In this document: positions 1 through 7,270 of the stretch, piece by piece | Layout of the letters: each line of letters begins with the position of its first letter | Position numbering within the stretch: position 1 is the first letter of the stretch | NCBI RefSeq assembly: GCF_024614185.1 | Contig: NZ_JAHTLF010000008.1 | Location: 404,847-468,846 of the forward strand | From: Nocardioides carbamazepini | GTDB lineage: Bacteria > Actinomycetota > Actinomycetes > Propionibacteriales > Nocardioidaceae | DNA: 64,000 nt | Direction of reading: 5' to 3' | Translations under genes and position numbers: made by a program | Notes under the pieces: generated by a model | Told to the model about the DNA's origin: nothing | Databases searched by the model: none | What the model saw: the letters and a program-made list of their open reading frames with translations, nothing else

Positions 1-228
1 GTACTCCGTGGGTGGCGGGTTGGGATTCGGCTTACACGCCGCCGGCCGCGGCACCACCGACGTCACCGCCTCGGGCAGGGCTGCCGCCACCGTGGTCACC
101 TCGGGTGCCGCCGAGCCGGGCAGCATGGTCAGGACCACGGCGGCTATCGCCAGTGGCGGCGCCCACCGCCGGGCGTACCGCGTCCAGGTGGCCGACCGTG
201 CGGGCATGGTCATGCTCTGCTTCCTCAT
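1..228 (-). CDS. Secreted protein, N-terminal part (runs off left edge)
   Basis: The frame is open from an ATG at 228 to the window edge, giving 76 codons with no stop. The product begins MRKQSMTMPARS, followed by a basic stretch (RYARRW) and a hydrophobic core (APPLAIAAVVLTMLPGSAA), a typical Sec signal peptide. A short Pro-rich mature part (KPNPNPPPTEY) is all that remains. A second start at 213 has the better ribosome site (AGGAAG about 6 nt upstream), so either ATG may be used. It is the last visible member of the secreted-protein cluster downstream of mce, and a strong hairpin (248-284) separates it from the preceding gene. Function cannot be told from this fragment. Confidence 0.6.
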   Translation of the reverse strand, partial: MRKQSMTMPARSATWTRYARRWAPPLAIAAVVLTMLPGSAAPEVTTVAAALPEAVTSVVPRPAACKPNPNPPPTEY

Positions 229-247
229 GTTTCCTTACTGTTTGTGA

Positions 248-284
248 GCCCGGGGGCCTCGGCACTCAGCCGAGTCCCCCGGGC
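248..284 (-). terminator. Strong hairpin terminator after the 304-1629 gene
   Basis: GCCCGGGGG (248-256) pairs perfectly with CCCCCGGGC (276-284), and an inner CGGC/GCCG stem closes the loop. It starts 20 nt after the stop of the 304-1629 gene and lies 20 nt before the next start at 228. No U-tract follows, as is common in high-GC actinomycetes. Confidence 0.65.
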
Positions 285-303
285 CTGGTGTGGGTCGCCG
301 ACC

Positions 304-1629
304 TCAGCTGTTGATCAACGAGAGGTCATCGAACTGCGCCCAGGTGTCGCCGTGCGGCCACAGGCCGCCGAAGACCTCCACGCCGGTGTGGTTGCCGCTG
401 TTGAAGGTCACGGTCACCTTGGTGTACCCGGCGAAGTGGCCGAACTTCTGCTCGGCGATCACGGTGCCGTCGAGCGTGCGCACGCCGAAGTAGCCGTCGG
501 CGTTGTTCGACGACGTACGAATCCACCCGCTCAGGGTGTAGTTGCTGTTGCGAGCGAGAATTGTCTTCTGGTGGAGGTCGTTCCACTTGTTGTTGTTGTT
601 GCGCACCCAGCCGTTGTCGGGCCCCGTGCGGGCGTTGCCGAGGCCGTGGTCGACGCCGCACTGACCGGCGCATTCCCACGGGCCCATGCCGGCATCCGCG
701 AAGTCACCGTCGGACAGTGCCTCCTGGATGCGGCCCGGACGCGGCGGCCGGGTCGTCGGCAGGCCCATCGCGGTGCGCACCGTGTTGGCACTCACCGACC
801 AGATCGTCGTGTCCATCGTGGCCGAGTTCTTGCCCGGACCGGAGTTGGCCTGGTCGTCGGCGATGTCGATAACTCCATTGAGCGCTCCGGTGAGACCGCA
901 GTTGCTGGCCTTGGGCAGGCCCCAGGAGTTGTCCACGACGGTCTGCCCGCTGATCCGGATCACTCCGGTGCCCTGGTAGTCATAGTCGATGGTGCCGGGG
1001 TCACCGGTGACCGGCTGGTTGGGCGGCGGCGGGTCGGTGGTGCCGGCGGTCAGGTTCAGCTTGATCGGAGAGGCGTCCGAACCGATGGTGCACTTGTCGC
1101 CCAGCATGGTCAGCACGTCGGTGAACGGGTTGGAGATCTTGGCCTTGAGGTTGAGGTTCATCACCGGATCGTTGGTCATCAGATTGTCGAGGTTGAGCTG
1201 CGGCAGCCCGACGATCTGCGGGGTGATGTATGCCTCCAGCGGCCAGAACTCGAAGCCAGGGAGACCGAGGATGCCGCCCGGCAACTCGATGGGCGGAGCC
1301 TGCAGGGCGCTGATCCCGTTGGCAGGGGGGACTGAGATCGTGGTTTGCGTGTACGTGTCGGCGATGCCACCGAACTGCAGGATCATCGGGTCGGTGGAGG
1401 TCGCCTCGTCGAACTTGCCGGCCTTGATCGAGACACTGCTGGTCTCCATGACGTAGCACACGGTGACCGCGTCGTTCAGAACCGGGCAGTTGGCGAACTT
1501 CTGGAGGTGAGCAGGCAGCGGATCGGCCTGGGCGGGAGCGGCACCGAGGCCGGCACTCAGGCCGGTGATCGCGACGGCCACCGACGCCAGGGCGACGACG
1601 GGGCGCCGAAGGCGCAGTTTTCGGAACAT
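304..1629 (-). CDS. Secreted protein with C-terminal carbohydrate-binding-like domain
   Basis: A protein of 441 residues starting at the ATG at 1629 (MFRKLRLRRP). A signal peptide ending near GAAPAQA is followed by a mature N-terminal domain that contains Cys residues and a Pro-rich segment (TTDPPPPNQPVTG). That half recalls uncharacterised actinobacterial secreted proteins, by memory only. From about residue 300 to the end, the sequence looks like a jelly-roll carbohydrate-binding module of the CBM4/9 type: it opens LSDGDFADAGMGPWE, has aromatic and Asn/Gly-rich strands, and ends AQFDDLSLIN. A longer reading frame extends upstream, but its extra residues have no signal character and the ATG here opens directly into one. 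It lies in the secreted cluster behind mce and is bounded by terminators on both sides. Function is unknown; binding a glycan or glycolipid of the envelope is inference. Confidence 0.75.
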   Translation of the reverse strand: MFRKLRLRRPVVALASVAVAITGLSAGLGAAPAQADPLPAHLQKFANCPVLNDAVTVCYVMETSSVSIKAGKFDEATSTDPMILQFGGIADTYTQTTISVPPANGISALQAPPIELPGGILGLPGFEFWPLEAYITPQIVGLPQLNLDNLMTNDPVMNLNLKAKISNPFTDVLTMLGDKCTIGSDASPIKLNLTAGTTDPPPPNQPVTGDPGTIDYDYQGTGVIRISGQTVVDNSWGLPKASNCGLTGALNGVIDIADDQANSGPGKNSATMDTTIWSVSANTVRTAMGLPTTRPPRPGRIQEALSDGDFADAGMGPWECAGQCGVDHGLGNARTGPDNGWVRNNNNKWNDLHQKTILARNSNYTLSGWIRTSSNNADGYFGVRTLDGTVIAEQKFGHFAGYTKVTVTFNSGNHTGVEVFGGLWPHGDTWAQFDDLSLINS

Positions 1630-1740
1630 GTCAGAATCTCTTTCGTTGAGGTGTGGTGCGTTTGACTTCCCCGCGGACCAACTCGCGGAGCTCTCTGGGG
1701 CGCCGGCGATCGCAGTGGGGCGTCGACCGCCCTTGACCGG

Positions 1741-1780
1741 CCGGGTCCCGGCCGCCGTCGCATCGGCGGCCGGCACCCGG
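1741..1780 (-). terminator. Hairpin terminator after the 1820-2599 gene
   Basis: Arms 1741-1757 and 1764-1780 form a 17-bp stem with one mismatch and a 6-nt loop. It lies about 40 nt past the stop at 1820. Its sequence is nearly the same as the hairpin at 3934-3972 behind the paralogous gene, so the terminator seems to have been duplicated with the gene. Confidence 0.65.
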
Positions 1781-1819
1781 CTCCTCCCGACCCGAGGGGC
1801 GCCGGCCCGGAGGGGTGGC

Positions 1820-2599
1820 TCACGAGGACCAGACCATCGTCGGGACCGCGCCGCCGGGCCCGGTCAGGGTCACGTTCGCGTACTGCAGCGTGGCCTCGAC
1901 GTCCAAAGTGGAGCAGTTCGCGGGGCTGATGCTGTTGTTGATGTCGATGATCGGATTCGAGTCGTCGTCCGCCGCCACCCCGGTGGCCGGGTCGTAGGTC
2001 CCCGGCACCTCGAGATCGATGCCCGCCGCCGGCAGCTGGACGACGCAGGGGTACGGAGCCATCATCGGGAGGGACGCCGTCACCGTGCCGTTGCCGCTGC
2101 TGCCGCTCGGGACGGTGAGCTTGGCGTGCAGCGTCCCCAGGTGGGGAGTGCCCACGACCGTGTGGGCGGGCGGCAGCGGGCCGATGTCCAACTGCCACTG
2201 CGAACCGGGCGCGAACGACAGGTTCACCGGGGAGCCGTCGAGCGTGAGGACGCAGCCGGTCAGCGTCGTGGCCGGCGGGTCCAGCATGACGGTGATCGTG
2301 GAACCGGGCGCGCCGCGCGGCGGCGCGCCCGGCACCGTGTAGTCCACGCCCGTGACGGCCACGTTCGCGCACGCGATCGTGATGGGGTTTCCTCCCCAGG
2401 CGATCACGAGCCTCAGGTTCAGGTTGGTGCTGGTGACGACGTCTCCGGGGGCAGCGAACCGCGGGGCGGCCGGCGTGCTGTCGGTGTAGCCCAGCACCCA
2501 GGTGACGCCCGCCGCGTGTGCCGGGGCGAGCCAGCCGCCGGCCAGCGCCAGGGCGAGGGTGGTCAGGAGGGCCGCGAGGGTCCGGCGCCGCGCGCTCAT
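1820..2599 (-). CDS. Secreted protein, paralogue of the 4016-4807 product
   Basis: A protein of 259 residues with a clear signal peptide (MSARRRTLAALLTTLALALAGGWLAPAHA) and a mature domain starting GVTWVLGYTDST. It aligns over its whole length with the product of 4016-4807, at roughly two thirds identity by eye. Shared blocks include GSQWQLDIGPLP, TVPSGSSGNGTVT, NPIIDINNS/KPIIDINNS, SPANCS and VEATLQYANVTL. The conserved Cys pattern suggests disulfides. The sequence is Thr/Pro/Gly-rich and probably all-beta. The start overlaps the stop of the upstream 2596-3846 gene as ATGA, so translation is coupled. No family or enzymatic motif is recognised. Confidence 0.75.
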   Translation of the reverse strand: MSARRRTLAALLTTLALALAGGWLAPAHAAGVTWVLGYTDSTPAAPRFAAPGDVVTSTNLNLRLVIAWGGNPITIACANVAVTGVDYTVPGAPPRGAPGSTITVMLDPPATTLTGCVLTLDGSPVNLSFAPGSQWQLDIGPLPPAHTVVGTPHLGTLHAKLTVPSGSSGNGTVTASLPMMAPYPCVVQLPAAGIDLEVPGTYDPATGVAADDDSNPIIDINNSISPANCSTLDVEATLQYANVTLTGPGGAVPTMVWSS

Positions 2600-3846
2600 G
2601 AGGAGAACCCGTAGCCGGTCGGCAGGCCCCGGGGCATCCCGACGTCGTCGATGGTGATGTCGATGGCAGTCTGGACCGCGCCCGCCGGAATTTCGAACAG
2701 TGGGCGCGGGTCCTTGAGCATTGATGCGTAGTCAGTATCCCGTCCTGCCACCCTGACCGTTCCTGGCTGTACATACCCGTCACGGTTCAGCGGTGCGAGG
2801 GTGCCCTGAAGAAACTGTCCGAACTTGGCACTGCCAGGCGGGCAGACCAGCGCCGGCACCGCCGCGGTGGCGTTGACCATGGTGGCGCTCCGCCCCGGGA
2901 GAGCCCCGTCGAGCGCGCGCGGGGGCATCTGGTGCCTGGCCGGGGGGGCGCTCTTCATGTCGACCGGGTCCTGATAAAAGCGGTCATACTCCTGCTGGCT
3001 TGTCCATCGGCTCGGGTCGCTCGGCAGGGCACCTTCGAGCGGCGCGAACGCCGCCGGCAGCAGATCAGGCGTCGTGCCCAGTCGCATCTCCACCGTCGTG
3101 GCGCAATCGCGCACGATGGTGGCGTCGTCACCTTGAACCTGCTTGGCGTGGACCTCGACCTTCATCGAGGCCGAGAACTCGAGCTCGCCGCTCGACGTGA
3201 GCCCGGTAATCGAGGCCCGCGGGGCGCCTACCGGCGTCAGCTCGGTCCAGGCGCGGTTGCTCCCGATTCCGTCGGCTGCGGCGACCACCAATCCGAAGCT
3301 GCCTCGGGGTTCCATGGCGAAGCCCTCTGCCCAAGACACGCCCGAGCCCGGGCAGAGGGTCACCGCGTCGTCGGGGACCTCGATCCGCAGCGAAGGCAGG
3401 GCTACCCAGCCCCGCACCCACCCGGTGACGCCGTAGACGCTGGCGCCGAACGGGAGCTGACCGGCGCTCAGGGCCACCGGCGAGTAGTTGGCCAACACCC
3501 GGCCGTCGGTGAGCGCCATCAGGAACGGCACCCGGTAGCCATGGCCGCTGCCGGCCTCGCTCGCGGCGAGCGGCTCGGGGCGGGGGCAGTTCACGCCGCC
3601 AGTGCGCAGGTAGCCAGCCTCGTCGCCGGGGCCGGCGTCGAACATGCTGGGCCAGTCCTTCCAGAACAGCGCGGGCGGCACGAAGGGGGCGTCCGGGTCC
3701 GGGTCGGCGGCGACCGCGCCGGCGGGGATCGCCAGCACGCCCGCCAGCAGCGCCAACACGCCAGCCAGGCTGGCCGCGAGGAACCGCGGGCGCCGAGCCG
3801 CTCGCCGGCCCCGACGCACAGGGGGATCCATCGGATCGATAGTCAT
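2596..3846 (-). CDS. Secreted protein of unknown function (416 aa)
   Basis: The start at 3846 (MTIDPMDPPVRRGRR) is preceded by GAGGAGA and leads into an Arg-rich stretch, then a hydrophobic segment (FLAASLAGVLALLAGVLAIPAGAVA), a long signal peptide. The mature part has several Cys residues and Trp-rich segments near its start (LFWKDWPSMFD), a beta-rich middle, and a C-terminus ending GYGFSS. The last 100 residues contain a CPPGSAKFGQFLQG segment. It is not recognisable as MspA or any other porin. It is translationally coupled to the 1820-2599 gene by an ATGA overlap, so the two products may form a complex (inference). Confidence 0.7.
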   Translation of the reverse strand: MTIDPMDPPVRRGRRAARRPRFLAASLAGVLALLAGVLAIPAGAVAADPDPDAPFVPPALFWKDWPSMFDAGPGDEAGYLRTGGVNCPRPEPLAASEAGSGHGYRVPFLMALTDGRVLANYSPVALSAGQLPFGASVYGVTGWVRGWVALPSLRIEVPDDAVTLCPGSGVSWAEGFAMEPRGSFGLVVAAADGIGSNRAWTELTPVGAPRASITGLTSSGELEFSASMKVEVHAKQVQGDDATIVRDCATTVEMRLGTTPDLLPAAFAPLEGALPSDPSRWTSQQEYDRFYQDPVDMKSAPPARHQMPPRALDGALPGRSATMVNATAAVPALVCPPGSAKFGQFLQGTLAPLNRDGYVQPGTVRVAGRDTDYASMLKDPRPLFEIPAGAVQTAIDITIDDVGMPRGLPTGYGFSS

Positions 3847-3933
3847 GGGATGGTGATCTCCTCGCCGAAACTGTCGGGGCGGTGTTCGCGGCACACCGTC
3901 CGCGGACGGGTGGGCTGTGCCACCATGAGTGAC

Positions 3934-3972
3934 CGGGTGCCGGCCGCCGTCAGCATCGGCGGCCGGCACCCG
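3934..3972 (-). terminator. Hairpin terminator after the 4016-4807 gene
   Basis: Arms 3934-3949 and 3957-3972 are a perfect 16-bp inverted repeat with a 7-nt loop, 44 nt past the stop at 4016. It matches the 1741-1780 hairpin almost exactly. Because further cluster genes lie downstream without an evident promoter, it may act as a partial terminator that lowers their expression. Confidence 0.65.
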
Positions 3973-4015
3973 CGCTCCCACAGCCCGCCGAAGCGGACTC
4001 AGGAGCCCTGGATCA

Positions 4016-4807
4016 CTACTGCCAGACCGCGGTCGGCTTGACGCCGCCCGGGCCCGCGAGTGTCACGTTCGCGTACTGCAGCGTGGCCTCGACATCGACC
4101 TGGGAGCAGTTCGCCGGGCTGGTGCTGTTGTTGATGTCGATGATCGGCTTCGAGCCGTCGTCCGCCGCCACCCCGGTGGTCGGGTTGTAGGTCCCCGCCA
4201 CCTCGAGATCGAGGCCGGCCGCCGGCGCCTGGATGACGCAGGGGAACGGCGCCAGCGTCGGGGCGGACACGGTCACCGTGCCGTTGCCACTGCTGCCGCT
4301 CGGGACGGTGATCTTGCCGTTCAGCGTTCCCATGTGGGGCGTGCCCACGACCGTGTGAGCAGCCGGCAGTGGGCCGATGTCCAGCTGCCACTGCGAACCG
4401 GCCGCGAACGTGACGTTCACCCCGGCGCCGTCGACGCTGTTGGTGCACCCGGTCATCGTCGTGGTCGGCGTGTTCAGCATGATGCTGATCGTGGAGCCGG
4501 GCGCGCCGCTCGGGGGTCCCCCGGCGGGCACGGTGTAGCTGAAGCCCGTGGTGGCCACGTTCGCGCAGTCGATCGACGCGACGTTGCCGTTGTAGCGGCC
4601 GGTGAACTTCAGGTTCAGGTTGGTGCTGTTGATCACGTCGCCGACACCCGCGTAGTGCGGGGTGCCCGACGTGCTGTCCGCGTAGCCCAGCACCCACTTG
4701 GTGCCAGCCGCCTCGGCAGGCGAGGTCAACGAACCCACCAGCACGAGGGCAGCCGCAGCTCCGCCGATGGCCGTGGCCGTCTTCATGGTCTTCAAGTTCT
4801 TCCGCAT
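4016..4807 (-). CDS. Secreted protein, first gene of the cluster downstream of mce
   Basis: A protein of 263 residues from the ATG at 4807, with AAGGAGAG as ribosome site. The signal peptide (MRKNLKTMKTATAIGGAAAALVLVGSLTSPAEAA) is followed by GTKWVLGYADST, which opens a beta-rich Thr/Ser/Gly/Pro-rich domain with conserved Cys residues. It is the paralogue of the 1820-2599 product and shares all of that protein's main blocks. The promoter region holds a 17-bp inverted repeat nearly identical to one in front of the mce operon, plus an A/T-rich tract. Being first in the cluster and followed by a terminator, it is probably the most abundant product. The function is unknown; an envelope protein working with the Mce system is inference. 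Confidence 0.75.
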   Translation of the reverse strand: MRKNLKTMKTATAIGGAAAALVLVGSLTSPAEAAGTKWVLGYADSTSGTPHYAGVGDVINSTNLNLKFTGRYNGNVASIDCANVATTGFSYTVPAGGPPSGAPGSTISIMLNTPTTTMTGCTNSVDGAGVNVTFAAGSQWQLDIGPLPAAHTVVGTPHMGTLNGKITVPSGSSGNGTVTVSAPTLAPFPCVIQAPAAGLDLEVAGTYNPTTGVAADDGSKPIIDINNSTSPANCSQVDVEATLQYANVTLAGPGGVKPTAVWQ

Positions 4808-4841
4808 TGAAAACTCTCCTTACCAATCCTTGTGGATGGAA

Positions 4842-4860
4842 CTGGTCGCCTGTCGACCAG
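4842..4860 (-). promoter_or_regulatory. Inverted repeat in the leader of the 4016-4807 gene
   Basis: CTGGTCG (4842-4848) and CGACCAG (4854-4860) are perfect complements with a 5-nt spacer. The repeat lies about 35 nt before the start codon at 4807. It could be an mRNA hairpin or an operator. Confidence 0.4.
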
Positions 4861-4898
4861 CCGTCTCGTCATGAGAGGGGATCTCTTGACAGGACCAT

Positions 4899-4915
4899 TG
4901 CAACACCGTGTTACA
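4899..4915 (-). promoter_or_regulatory. 17-bp operator-like inverted repeat (secreted cluster copy)
   Basis: TGCAACA-CCG-TGTTACA has two 7-bp half sites with one mismatch and a 3-nt spacer. It differs from the site at 15168-15184 before the mce operon by one base in the half sites. The size and symmetry suit a TetR-type or other dimeric repressor. It lies about 92 nt upstream of the start at 4807. The cognate regulator is not identified. Confidence 0.6.
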
Positions 4916-5095
4916 CGCATTGAAAACCCCTTTGCGGAACCTTTTTTAGATTTTTCTTATCTGCTGAATCTGGTTTTGGCCGCGATCCACTAACTCACGA
5001 TCCATACCGAGAATTTGGGCCGCAATAGCACTCGATCACCCCCATGATTCGATATCAATTTATGGATAGAACTCCCGCCATATCGCTCCTCGTTC

Positions 5096-6139
5096 TCAGT
5101 CCGGGCCGCGCTGGAGCAGGCGCGGACCCTTCACACAGGCCTTGGGTACGGCGGTGCCGGAGGTCGATGGCACCGCCAGGGAACGGGTGCTGCACAGCGG
5201 CTGCCCGAGGTTGAGGGTCAGGTCGCCGTGGAAGACGCCGTCGCGGGCGACCTTGCTCAGGTCGTTGCTGACGCCGGGGAGTAGGTCGAAGAGCACCTGG
5301 ATCGCGTCGGTGTTGCGGCTCAGGGCCGTGCCGATGGCGCCGGTGCCCTGCAGCAGCTCCTGGAACGGGCCGGTCTGGGTGCGGACCAGGTCCTCGATGG
5401 TGTCGGCGGCCTCGCCGCCGTCGACGAGCAGCTGCTCGAAGTCGGCGTCGTTGTCGGCGAACTGCTGGGCCAAGATGTCGAAGGAGCTGACGATCTGGGC
5501 GAGCTCCGCCTGGGTGGCGTTGCCGGTGCGCAGCACCGTGAGGCCGTCCACGATCAGCTGCCGGGTGCCCGGGGCGGCCGCGGTCACGGCGTTGATCAGC
5601 CGCTGCCCACCGACGACCAGGGTGCGCAGCTCGGGCGCCAAGCCGCTGAACGCGTCGGCCATCAGCGTCTGCACCGTCTCCAGGTCGGCCGGGTCCAGGG
5701 AGCGCAGCAGCGCGGCGCTGCTGGCCAGCGACTCGCTGACCGTGGTCGGCACCGTGGCCGTGGCGATGGTGCCGCCCTCGCGCAGCCGGGGCTCGGCCCC
5801 GCCGGTCGGGACCAGGTCCACATAGCTCTCCCCCAACGCCGAGAGCATGCGGACCCGGGCCTCGACCTGCTGCGGCACCGGCTGGTCGTCGGACAGCTCC
5901 AGCCGCAGCTGCACACCGGAGGGGCTCACCGCGATCGAGGTGACCTTGCCGACGCGCACACCGCGGTAGCTCACGTCGCTCTCCTCGAAGAGCCCGGCCG
6001 CACGCGGGACCTCCACCGAGACCGCGTAGTCGTCGTCGACCGGTGACCAGCCGATGATCTGCACGCCGATGTAGTAGAGGCCGAGCAGCAGCCCGACCAC
6101 GATCCCGAGCAGTCGTGGGACCAGTGATGTCCGGCTCAT
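5096..6139 (-). CDS. mceF: MceF-type Mce/MlaD domain protein
   Basis: A protein of 347 residues and the last of six Mce proteins in the operon. One N-terminal membrane segment (LVPRLLGIVVGLLLGLYYIGVQIIG) anchors a periplasm-facing MlaD domain (about residues 38-115, including YRGVRVGKVTSIAVSPSGVQ). A long helical region with an Ala/Leu-rich coiled-coil character follows, then a C-terminal tail with two Cys residues (QPLCST, KACVKG). Mce proteins assemble into a hexameric tube that passes lipids or sterols from the outer envelope to the YrbE permease. The start overlaps the mceE stop (ATGA). The letter is assigned by order. Confidence 0.9.
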   Translation of the reverse strand: MSRTSLVPRLLGIVVGLLLGLYYIGVQIIGWSPVDDDYAVSVEVPRAAGLFEESDVSYRGVRVGKVTSIAVSPSGVQLRLELSDDQPVPQQVEARVRMLSALGESYVDLVPTGGAEPRLREGGTIATATVPTTVSESLASSAALLRSLDPADLETVQTLMADAFSGLAPELRTLVVGGQRLINAVTAAAPGTRQLIVDGLTVLRTGNATQAELAQIVSSFDILAQQFADNDADFEQLLVDGGEAADTIEDLVRTQTGPFQELLQGTGAIGTALSRNTDAIQVLFDLLPGVSNDLSKVARDGVFHGDLTLNLGQPLCSTRSLAVPSTSGTAVPKACVKGPRLLQRGPD

Positions 6140-7269
6140 GGCTGCCTCCCCTCATCGAGACGGCTCGACTCGACCGGTCCGACTACCGTCATCAGTGATC
6201 GCGCGGCCGACTGTCCGGTCGACCGCCCCGTCACGGTTCCGCTCGCCGTCGACGGCGCCGAGCTGAAGTCGAGCTGGGCCGCGACCGACGTGCGTGCGTA
6301 GCCGTAGGCGGTGACGTCGGGCACCTGGTCGGCCAGCGTGCGGATGTTCTTGATCATCGGCGTGATCAGGGCGCGGGAGTCCACGATCTGCTGGACGACG
6401 GGCACCAGCCGCTTCAGCGCGCGCACGGTCTGCTTCCCGCTGCGGGCGATGATCTGGTTGCCCGCCTCGGCGAACCCGTCCAGGCCCTCGAGCAGCGTGG
6501 TGAAGTCCTCGTTGAGGTCGGCCAGTACGCCGATCGCCGGGGAGATCTCCTTGATCCCGTCGACCAGGACGTCACTGCTGTCGTCGAGCTGCTTCGAGAG
6601 CCGCGCGACCTCGTCCAGCGCCCGGTCGATCGGCCCCAGCCCGCCGGCGAGCAGCTCCGCGGACTCCGCCAGGCGGCCGAGCAGCTGCCGGATCTGCGGC
6701 TCGTTGCCGGAGAACACGGCGTTCAGCTCACGGGAGATGGAGTGCAGGTCGCCGACACCGCCGCCGGTCAGCACGGTGGCGAACGCGCCCAGCGTGTCCT
6801 CGACGGTCGGCGCCGCGGCGGTGTCCTCGGCGTCGATGGTGTCGCCGTCACGCAGGGGCGGCGCCGCTCCCCCACCGTCGGGCCCGCCGTCGGTCGGACG
6901 GTGGATCTCGACGTACTGGTCGCCCAGCGGGTTGTCGAAGCGGACCTCGACCGTGGTTCCGGTGGGGATCTCGACCCCGGAGAGGAAGCGCAGCTCGACC
7001 TCGGCCCGGTAGCCGTCGACCTCCATCGCGCCGACCTCGCCGACCACCCGCGCGCCGTCGCGGACCTCGGCGTTGGCCGGAAGGTTGAGGACGTCGTCGA
7101 AGGACGCCGTGACGCTGTACGTCTCCTCGTTGAGGCCACCGGGCTTCGGCATGTCCTGCAGGCTGAGCGAGCAGCCCGACAGTGCGGTCAGGGTGACGGC
7201 TGCGACCAGGCCCGGCACCGTAAGGGCGCGTCGTGGACGCACCGCCATCCTCATCTCCACCAGCCTCAT
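6136..7269 (-). CDS. mceE: MceE-type Mce lipoprotein
   Basis: A protein of 377 residues whose signal peptide ends in a lipobox (LTALSGC), the usual feature of the fifth Mce protein (LprK type). The MlaD domain follows (TASFDDVLNLPANAEVRDGARVVGEVG), then a long helical part. The chosen ATG at 7269 has GGGGAG 5 nt upstream and sits 1 nt after the mceD stop; in-frame ATGs at 7254 and 7248 are alternatives. It ends overlapping mceF. It is probably lipid-anchored at the outer face of the membrane as part of the Mce hexamer. Confidence 0.9.
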   Translation of the reverse strand: MRLVEMRMAVRPRRALTVPGLVAAVTLTALSGCSLSLQDMPKPGGLNEETYSVTASFDDVLNLPANAEVRDGARVVGEVGAMEVDGYRAEVELRFLSGVEIPTGTTVEVRFDNPLGDQYVEIHRPTDGGPDGGGAAPPLRDGDTIDAEDTAAAPTVEDTLGAFATVLTGGGVGDLHSISRELNAVFSGNEPQIRQLLGRLAESAELLAGGLGPIDRALDEVARLSKQLDDSSDVLVDGIKEISPAIGVLADLNEDFTTLLEGLDGFAEAGNQIIARSGKQTVRALKRLVPVVQQIVDSRALITPMIKNIRTLADQVPDVTAYGYARTSVAAQLDFSSAPSTASGTVTGRSTGQSAARSLMTVVGPVESSRLDEGRQP

Positions 7270-7270
7270 C

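Larger units (their letters stand above)
4808..5095. other. 288-bp intergenic region between mceF and the secreted cluster
   Basis: No gene is seen. The part from about 4918 to 5095 is clearly richer in A and T than the rest of the window, with runs such as CTTTTTTAGATTTTTCTTAT. On the minus strand this A-rich tract lies upstream of the probable promoter of the 4016-4807 gene and could act as an UP element. No terminator hairpin was found directly after mceF, so some readthrough from mce into the cluster is possible. Confidence 0.5.

Noticed and set aside
2596..3846. MspA-type porin
   Set aside because: Length, Cys content and strand pattern do not match MspA; no porin signature could be found by eye.
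4899..4915. Calling the shared 17-bp repeat a KstR or Mce3R site
   Set aside because: The half sites do not clearly match the KstR consensus I remember, and the regulator cannot be identified from the window; only a generic dimeric-repressor site is claimed.
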